Source: Pyramidobacter sp. (GTDB lineage: Bacteria > Synergistota > Synergistia > Synergistales > Dethiosulfovibrionaceae). Taken from it: a DNA stretch of 10,289 nucleotides. The notes beneath the pieces are model-generated. The model did not search any database and was not told the DNA's origin. It saw only the letters and a list, made by a program, of their open reading frames with translations. The stretch lies in NCBI GenBank assembly GCA_017940445.1, contig JAGAYQ010000094.1, forward strand, positions 1 through 10,289, written 5' to 3'. A program made the position numbers and the translations under genes. Positions 7,885 to 10,289 of this stretch are shown in pieces. Positions within the stretch are counted from its first letter, which is position 1, and each line of letters begins with the position of its first letter.

Positions 7885-8305
7885 GGTCGGCCACCCCTTC
7901 CGCCAGCGCCGTGAAGTTGTCGAGCATCTCATCGTTGCTCGCCGCCCACTTTGCGCTGTTCCAGATCTCGAGGTGATCGTTCACGCCGTTGACAACGACC
8001 TGATCTTCGAGCTGAGCGTACTTTCTCAGCTTGGCCGGAATGAGGATACGGCCCTGACCGTCGACCGGCAGTTCTTCCGCGGCGCTCAGCAGCGTGCGCA
8101 TGAACTGACGGGCCTGGCCCTTGGTGAAAGGCAGAGACTGGAGCTTCTGGAGGTAGGCGTTCCATGCGTCCATGGGGTAGACGGCAAGACAGTTATCGAG
8201 GCCAACCGTGCAGACGACGGTCTCCCCGATCTGTGAGCGGAATTTCGCCGGCATGACGAGCCGCCCCTTGCTGTCTATGCGATTGTCAGAGCTTCCCATG
8301 AGCAT
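7874..8305 (-). CDS. mraZ: MraZ, transcriptional regulator of the dcw operon
   Basis: DNA-binding protein of the AbrB/SpoVT fold that forms ring-shaped oligomers and, in species studied, binds direct repeats in front of its own operon. It has 143 residues, the usual length. Two copies of the family motif are visible: DSKGRLVMPAKFR (11-23) and DGQGRILIPAKLR (82-94). The start at ATG 8305 (MLMGSSDNRIDSKGR) matches the common MraZ opening and has GGGGG 8 nt upstream. A GTG at 8320 has its purine tract too close (3 nt), and an ATG at 8299 is another in-frame option. It is the first gene of the cluster, downstream of a strong promoter and three GTGG repeats that are its likely operator. Confidence 0.95.
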   Translation of the reverse strand: MLMGSSDNRIDSKGRLVMPAKFRSQIGETVVCTVGLDNCLAVYPMDAWNAYLQKLQSLPFTKGQARQFMRTLLSAAEELPVDGQGRILIPAKLRKYAQLEDQVVVNGVNDHLEIWNSAKWAASNDEMLDNFTALAEGVADLGI

Positions 8306-8310
8306 GGCGT

Positions 8311-8340
8311 TATCCCCCACTTTCCTCCACTTTTCACCAC
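8311..8340 (-). promoter_or_regulatory. Putative MraZ operator: three 10-bp direct repeats
   Basis: Read on the minus strand, three adjacent decamers GTGGTGAAAA, GTGGAGGAAA and GTGGGGGATA all begin with GTGG at an exact 10-bp period, one helical turn. Known MraZ boxes are short G-rich repeats with the same spacing (TGGG-type repeats in E. coli, AAAGTG-type in mollicutes). The repeats lie just downstream of the predicted transcription start and before mraZ, fitting autoregulation. Binding is inferred, not shown. Confidence 0.75.
8314..8318 (-). promoter_or_regulatory. Ribosome-binding site of mraZ, embedded in the third MraZ-box repeat
   Basis: GGGGG ends 8 nt before the ATG at 8305 and supports that start over the GTG at 8320. 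The same bases form part of the third GTGG repeat, so the operator and translation signal coincide in DNA. Confidence 0.6.
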
Positions 8341-8349
8341 CATGCAGTG

Positions 8350-8378
8350 AGATTACCGCAGTTTTCCACCGAGGTCAA
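8350..8378 (-). promoter_or_regulatory. Sigma70-type promoter of the dcw operon (PmraZ)
   Basis: The -35 box TTGACC (8378-8373) and the -10 box TAATCT (8355-8350) are separated by exactly 17 bp. Transcription would start near 8343, a few bases before the GTGG repeats. It lies between the terminator after rnpB and mraZ, so it is the natural main promoter of the operon. A further GTGGAAAA sits within the spacer. Confidence 0.8.
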
Positions 8379-8628
8379 GGCATAAAAATCGCTTAAAAAA
8401 CGTAATTGAAGGAACGTGGAAATGATGAGCAAATTTTTCGTATACATTCTTTTTCGAAAGACGTCCAACAGTGGATAAAAAAATTGAGGTATCCACATTT
8501 CTGCGGTACCTCAATCTTAATTGTCGCAACATTACATTTTTTCAAACAGCAAAATCAACAAACTTTTCAGAAAACGGAAAGCGTTTTATATAAATGTATG
8601 ATCGATATCACTAAAAAGTGCTGAAAAA
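8379..8628. other. AT-rich intergenic spacer between rnpB and the mraZ promoter
   Basis: This stretch is clearly more AT-rich than the genes around it and holds no convincing gene. Apart from the terminator at 8515-8477 I see two weak hairpins: AAAACG/CGTTTT at 8571-8587 and CACT/AGTG around 8609-8620, just beyond the 3' end of rnpB. A short open frame from 8406 to 8624 on the plus strand has no ribosome-binding site and a composition typical of non-coding DNA. Confidence 0.6.
8477..8515 (-). terminator. Intrinsic terminator downstream of rnpB
   Basis: On the minus strand, arms ATTGAGGTA (8515-8507) and TACCTCAAT (8491-8483) form a 9-bp stem. An inner CCGCA/TGTGG stem of 5 bp (one G-U) is capped by a GAAA tetraloop, with a single bulged A. 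The hairpin is followed at once by a run of seven Ts. There is no T-run on the other side, so it works only leftward and insulates the dcw promoter from rnpB transcription. Confidence 0.85.
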
Positions 8629-8968
8629 GGAGTGGTTCATAAGCCGGGTTCTGTCGTGGATAGTCATTTATCTAGGACCGCGCATTGCTGCGCGTCTCAA
8701 GCGATCTGTACCCGGAGGTCAGCGGGCAGCCTCGTCCCTCCCTATTCGATCTTGCTCCAGACGGGGTTTGCCAGGCACGGCAGTCGCCTGCCGCCCGGTG
8801 AGCTCTTGCCTCACCCTTTCACCCTTACCCGGTGCGGAAACCGGGCGGTCTGCTCTCTGTTGCACTTTCCTGTGGCTTGCGCCAACTGGACGTTATCCAG
8901 CGTCTTGCCCTGCGGAGCCCGGACTTTCCTCTCCCGCTCGCGCGGCAGCGACTATCAGAACCACTCCG
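8629..8968 (-). ncRNA. rnpB: RNase P RNA, bacterial type A
   Basis: Catalytic RNA of ribonuclease P, which removes 5' leaders from pre-tRNAs. The 5' part has AGGAAAGTCCGGGCTCC (ending at 8914), the P4/CR-I region. Further on come AGTGCAACAGAGAGCA, GGTAAGGGTGAAAGGGTG, CAAACCCCGTCTGGAGCAAG, and the 3' signature ATGACTATCCACGACAGAAC followed by CCGGCTTAT (reaching 8639). These match E. coli M1 RNA nearly base for base in the conserved blocks, supporting the ancestral type A rather than the Bacillus type B. Helix P1 closes perfectly: GGAGTGGTTC (8967-8958) pairs with GAACCACTCC (8638-8629), which sets both ends within a few bases. Five Ts follow the 3' strand of P1. The gene is transcribed in the same direction as the dcw operon but has its own promoter and terminator. 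Confidence 0.97.
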
Positions 8969-8975
8969 AGTGGAC

Positions 8976-9004
8976 AGTATACCATCGTTTGCCCCATACG
9001 TCAC
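8976..9004 (-). promoter_or_regulatory. Promoter of rnpB
   Basis: The -10 box TATACT (8981-8976) and the -35 box GTGACG (9004-8999) have a 17-bp spacer. The predicted start near 8969-8967 coincides with the 5' strand of RNase P helix P1, as expected for a stable RNA. Confidence 0.75.
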
Positions 9005-9017
9005 GCGCAAAAGGCGA

Positions 9018-9046
9018 TTGTCTAAAACGAGTTTATCGATTATAAA
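9018..9046 (+). promoter_or_regulatory. Candidate promoter of the Skp-like gene (distal)
   Basis: A TTGTCT -35 box (9018-9023) and a TATAAA -10 box (9041-9046) are separated by 17 bp, with a start expected near 9053. It fires away from the rnpB promoter, which is only a few bases to its left. Confidence 0.5.
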
Positions 9047-9065
9047 TGCTTTTCTCTCATTTTAG

Positions 9066-9080
9066 GTGTATAATGTACAC
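9066..9080 (+). promoter_or_regulatory. Candidate proximal -10 box inside a small palindrome
   Basis: A perfect TATAAT lies at 9069-9074, but its -35 region is poor. It sits inside GTGTA-TAATG-TACAC (9066-9080), an inverted repeat with 5-bp arms that could be an operator. Which of the two candidate promoters is used cannot be decided from sequence. Confidence 0.4.
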
Positions 9081-9109
9081 GTGAAAAATTTGCACTGGAG
9101 GTCATAGAC

Positions 9110-9535
9110 ATGAAAATCTGTGTTGTCGATGTGGCGCGCGTTTTTGCTCAGTCCAAGCCGGCCGACGAGGCCCGCAAGCACCTGACTGAGGTGCAGGGGA
9201 CGCTGAAGGCCGGTCTTGACGAAGTGGTCGAGCTGTACAAGGACAATGTCGCCAGCCCCGAGGCCCAGAACGCGATCGCTCAGGCCCGCAATCTGCTTCA
9301 GCAGCAGATGAACGTCGAGCAGCAGGCTGCCGACGCGGTGGTGCGCAATCTGCTCGTCGAAGTGACCGAGGAGTGGCGCAAGGAGCACGACGATGTGGAT
9401 ATGATCGTTGCCCGCCAGCAGCTGGTTTTCTGCAAGCCGGAGCTTGACATCACCGGCGAGCTGATCGAGAAGATCAACGAGAAGACGCCCAAGTTCCCCG
9501 ATCTTCCCAAGGTGAGCATCAACAAGAACAAGTAA
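9110..9535 (+). CDS. Skp/OmpH-like protein lacking a signal peptide
   Basis: A 141-residue protein resembling the OmpH/Skp chaperone family. It opens with a beta-strand (KICVVDVARVFAQS, 2-15) like the start of mature Skp, continues as a long charged and glutamine-rich helical region (about 16-95), and closes with VDMIVARQQLVFCKPELDIT (96-115), matching the family's 'dlVl...vlya.p.lDiT.evi..lN' ending. Skp proteins are normally exported to the periplasm, but no signal peptide is present. The ATG at 9110 has an ideal GGAGGT 7 nt upstream, and an in-frame TAA at 9071-9073 rules out a longer N-terminus. The product is therefore predicted to be cytoplasmic, with unknown client or role. It is transcribed alone, divergent from rnpB, and ends in its own terminator. 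Family assignment is by pattern only, and a specialised coiled-coil protein is possible. Confidence 0.75.
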   Translation: MKICVVDVARVFAQSKPADEARKHLTEVQGTLKAGLDEVVELYKDNVASPEAQNAIAQARNLLQQQMNVEQQAADAVVRNLLVEVTEEWRKEHDDVDMIVARQQLVFCKPELDITGELIEKINEKTPKFPDLPKVSINKNK

Positions 9536-9547
9536 TTCTGCCAAAAA

Positions 9548-9588
9548 AACGAGACCGCCTGATTCGTTCAGACGGTCTCGTTCTTTTT
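9548..9588 (+). terminator. Intrinsic terminator after the Skp-like gene (possibly bidirectional)
   Basis: Arms AACGAGACCG (9548-9557) and CGGTCTCGTT (9573-9582) form a 10-bp stem. It extends inward by CTGA/TCAG across one C-A mismatch, followed by CTTTTT. A run of seven As on the left (9543-9549) becomes a T-run on the minus strand, so the element may also stop leftward transcription. Confidence 0.9.
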
Positions 9589-9592
9589 ACGC

Positions 9593-9598
9593 TATAAT
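9593..9598 (+). promoter_or_regulatory. Candidate -10 box of the DNA glycosylase gene
   Basis: TATAAT lies 31 bp before the ATG at 9629. No good -35 box is seen at 16-18 bp; that position falls inside the terminator hairpin. This is a tentative call. Confidence 0.4.
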
Positions 9599-9628
9599 CG
9601 GACTATCTTTTTTTTCGGAGGAACTGCC

Positions 9629-10123
9629 ATGCATATCGTCCATCCGATCGCGCCGCTGTTTGACGAGCGGTCATGCGCACTGATTCTCGGCACGATGCCG
9701 TCGCCCAAGTCGCGCGAAGCGGGATTTTACTACGGTCATCCGCAGAATCGTTTCTGGCGCGTGCTGGCCGCTGTGTTCGACTCGCCGTTTCCGGTGACGA
9801 CGGACGAGCGGAAAGCGTTCGCGCTGTCGCACCGTCTGGCGCTGTGGGATGTGCTCCGCAGCTGCGAGATCACGGGCGCGAGCGATGCGAGCATCAAAGA
9901 TCCCGTCGCCAACGATCTTTCCGTGATCCTCGAGCAGGCACCGATCCGCAGCATCTTCTGCACGGGAACTCGCGCGGCCTCTCTGTACCGACGTCTGATC
10001 GAGCCGAAGACGGGCATCCCCGCAGTCACGCTGCCCTCGCCCAGCCCGGCCAACTGCGCAGTGTCGTTTGAACGGCTGTGCGCCGCTTATACGGCTGTCC
10101 GACGCTGCGTCGAAAAGGACTAA
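9629..10123 (+). CDS. DNA-deoxyinosine (hypoxanthine) glycosylase, uracil-DNA glycosylase superfamily family 6
   Basis: Base-excision repair enzyme expected to remove hypoxanthine, the deamination product of adenine, from DNA. It has 164 residues, typical of this compact family. The pattern is characteristic: LILGTMPSPKSREAGFYYGHPQN followed by RFW (18-43), ALWDVLRSCEITGASDASI (71-89), ND (95-96), SIFCTGTRAA (108-117) and LPSPSPAN (135-142). Asn40 in HPQNRFW corresponds to the asparagine implicated in catalysis in the characterised archaeal enzyme. The motif near the end is usually LPSTSPAN, and Thr112 stands where many relatives have Asn. The ATG at 9629 has GGAGGA 6 nt upstream, after an eight-T run. 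It probably has its own promoter. Its stop codon overlaps the end of the convergent ATPase gene. A mismatch-type UDG is the nearest alternative. Confidence 0.9.
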   Translation: MHIVHPIAPLFDERSCALILGTMPSPKSREAGFYYGHPQNRFWRVLAAVFDSPFPVTTDERKAFALSHRLALWDVLRSCEITGASDASIKDPVANDLSVILEQAPIRSIFCTGTRAASLYRRLIEPKTGIPAVTLPSPSPANCAVSFERLCAAYTAVRRCVEKD

Positions 10124-10289
10124 TTCTCCTTGTCGAGCACAGCCAGCATGGGGGCCACTTTTTCCAGCTCGGCGATGCCCTCGATGTCGGTGTCGAGCAT
10201 GGGGACCTCAACAACGCCGTACTTGCCGAATTCCGCCCTGATCTGTTCCAGATATCCGGCCTGCTGGCGGCGGCGATTCGCAAAGAAAG
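10120..10289 (-). CDS. ArsA/GET3-family anion-transporting ATPase (C-terminal 55 residues only)
   Basis: Only the end of this gene is visible; the rest lies beyond the right edge. The 55 codons read FFANRRRQQAGYLEQIRAEF, then PMLDTDIEGIAELEKVAPML and a short tail ending in a TAG at 10122-10120. The pattern 'R..Q..YL.qI...F...vv.vPlld.ei.Gi..L...' is the ending of ArsA/GET3-type P-loop ATPases, which either energise arsenite efflux or act in tail-anchored protein targeting. Most bacterial single-domain members have no proven function, so a role in arsenic resistance should not be assumed. It converges on the DNA glycosylase gene, and the two stop codons overlap by 3 bp. The diagnostic P-loop is not in the window, so the call is moderate. 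Confidence 0.7.
   Translation of the reverse strand, partial: FFANRRRQQAGYLEQIRAEFGKYGVVEVPMLDTDIEGIAELEKVAPMLAVLDKEN

Noticed and set aside
8406..8624. Small plus-strand open frame in the AT-rich spacer
   Set aside because: It has no Shine-Dalgarno, overlaps the minus-strand terminator and the 3' flank of rnpB, and shows no family resemblance.
8618..9065. Several short open frames on both strands across 8618-9065
   Set aside because: The DNA encodes RNase P RNA with a matching P1 helix and conserved blocks, so the reading frames are incidental.
10026..10283. Minus-strand open frame of 85 codons at the right edge
   Set aside because: It is in a different frame from the ArsA/GET3-type C-terminus and runs across the end of the glycosylase gene; its product is Arg/Ser/Trp-rich without motifs.
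1..10289. CRISPR array, tRNA, insertion sequence, prophage or defence island
   Set aside because: I found no repeat-spacer pattern, cloverleaf, transposase or integrase; gene content is housekeeping throughout.

Overview
The window is a stretch of bacterial chromosome, GC-rich in its coding parts. It carries most of a division and cell-wall (dcw) operon on the minus strand, an RNase P RNA gene upstream of it on the same strand, two plus-strand genes beyond that, and the tail of an ATPase gene at the right edge. The MurE substrate motifs point to meso-diaminopimelate peptidoglycan. The RNase P RNA has the ancestral type-A layout. A Skp/OmpH-family protein is present, a family mostly found in bacteria with an outer membrane. 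Together these suggest a diderm anaerobe outside the Proteobacteria. I lean towards Synergistota (Pyramidobacter-like), with Negativicutes as the main alternative; this is inference from gene order and protein style, not a database match.

Layout, in the direction of dcw transcription (right to left): rnpB (about 8968-8629) has its own sigma70-type promoter. A GAAA-capped intrinsic terminator follows (8515-8477). Next come a near-consensus promoter (-35 TTGACC, 17-bp spacer, -10 TAATCT) and three 10-bp GTGG repeats that look like an MraZ operator. The operon then runs mraZ, rsmH, ftsL, a class B penicillin-binding protein (ftsI), murE, murF, mraY and murD, with murD running off the left edge. 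Genes are tightly packed: mraZ/rsmH, rsmH/ftsL and murE/murF overlap, and murF/mraY are 1 nt apart. Two starts (rsmH TTG, murF GTG) are non-ATG and lie inside the preceding gene.

The operon products form one pathway. MurD, MurE and MurF add D-Glu, meso-DAP and D-Ala-D-Ala to UDP-MurNAc-L-Ala. MraY transfers the finished pentapeptide sugar to undecaprenyl phosphate. FtsL and the PBP act at the septum, MraZ regulates the operon, and RsmH methylates 16S rRNA.

To the right of rnpB and divergent from it is a small Skp/OmpH-like gene with no signal peptide (9110-9535), closed by a strong hairpin terminator. It is followed by a family-6 uracil/hypoxanthine-DNA glycosylase (9629-10123). The stop of that gene overlaps the stop of a convergent ArsA/GET3-type ATPase gene, of which only the last 55 codons are visible.

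I see no mobile element, CRISPR array, tRNA or clearly new system. The points most worth a second look are MurF lacking two asparagines that are near-invariant in Mur ligases, the Skp-like protein without a signal peptide, and the promoter/MraZ-box/ribosome-binding-site arrangement.
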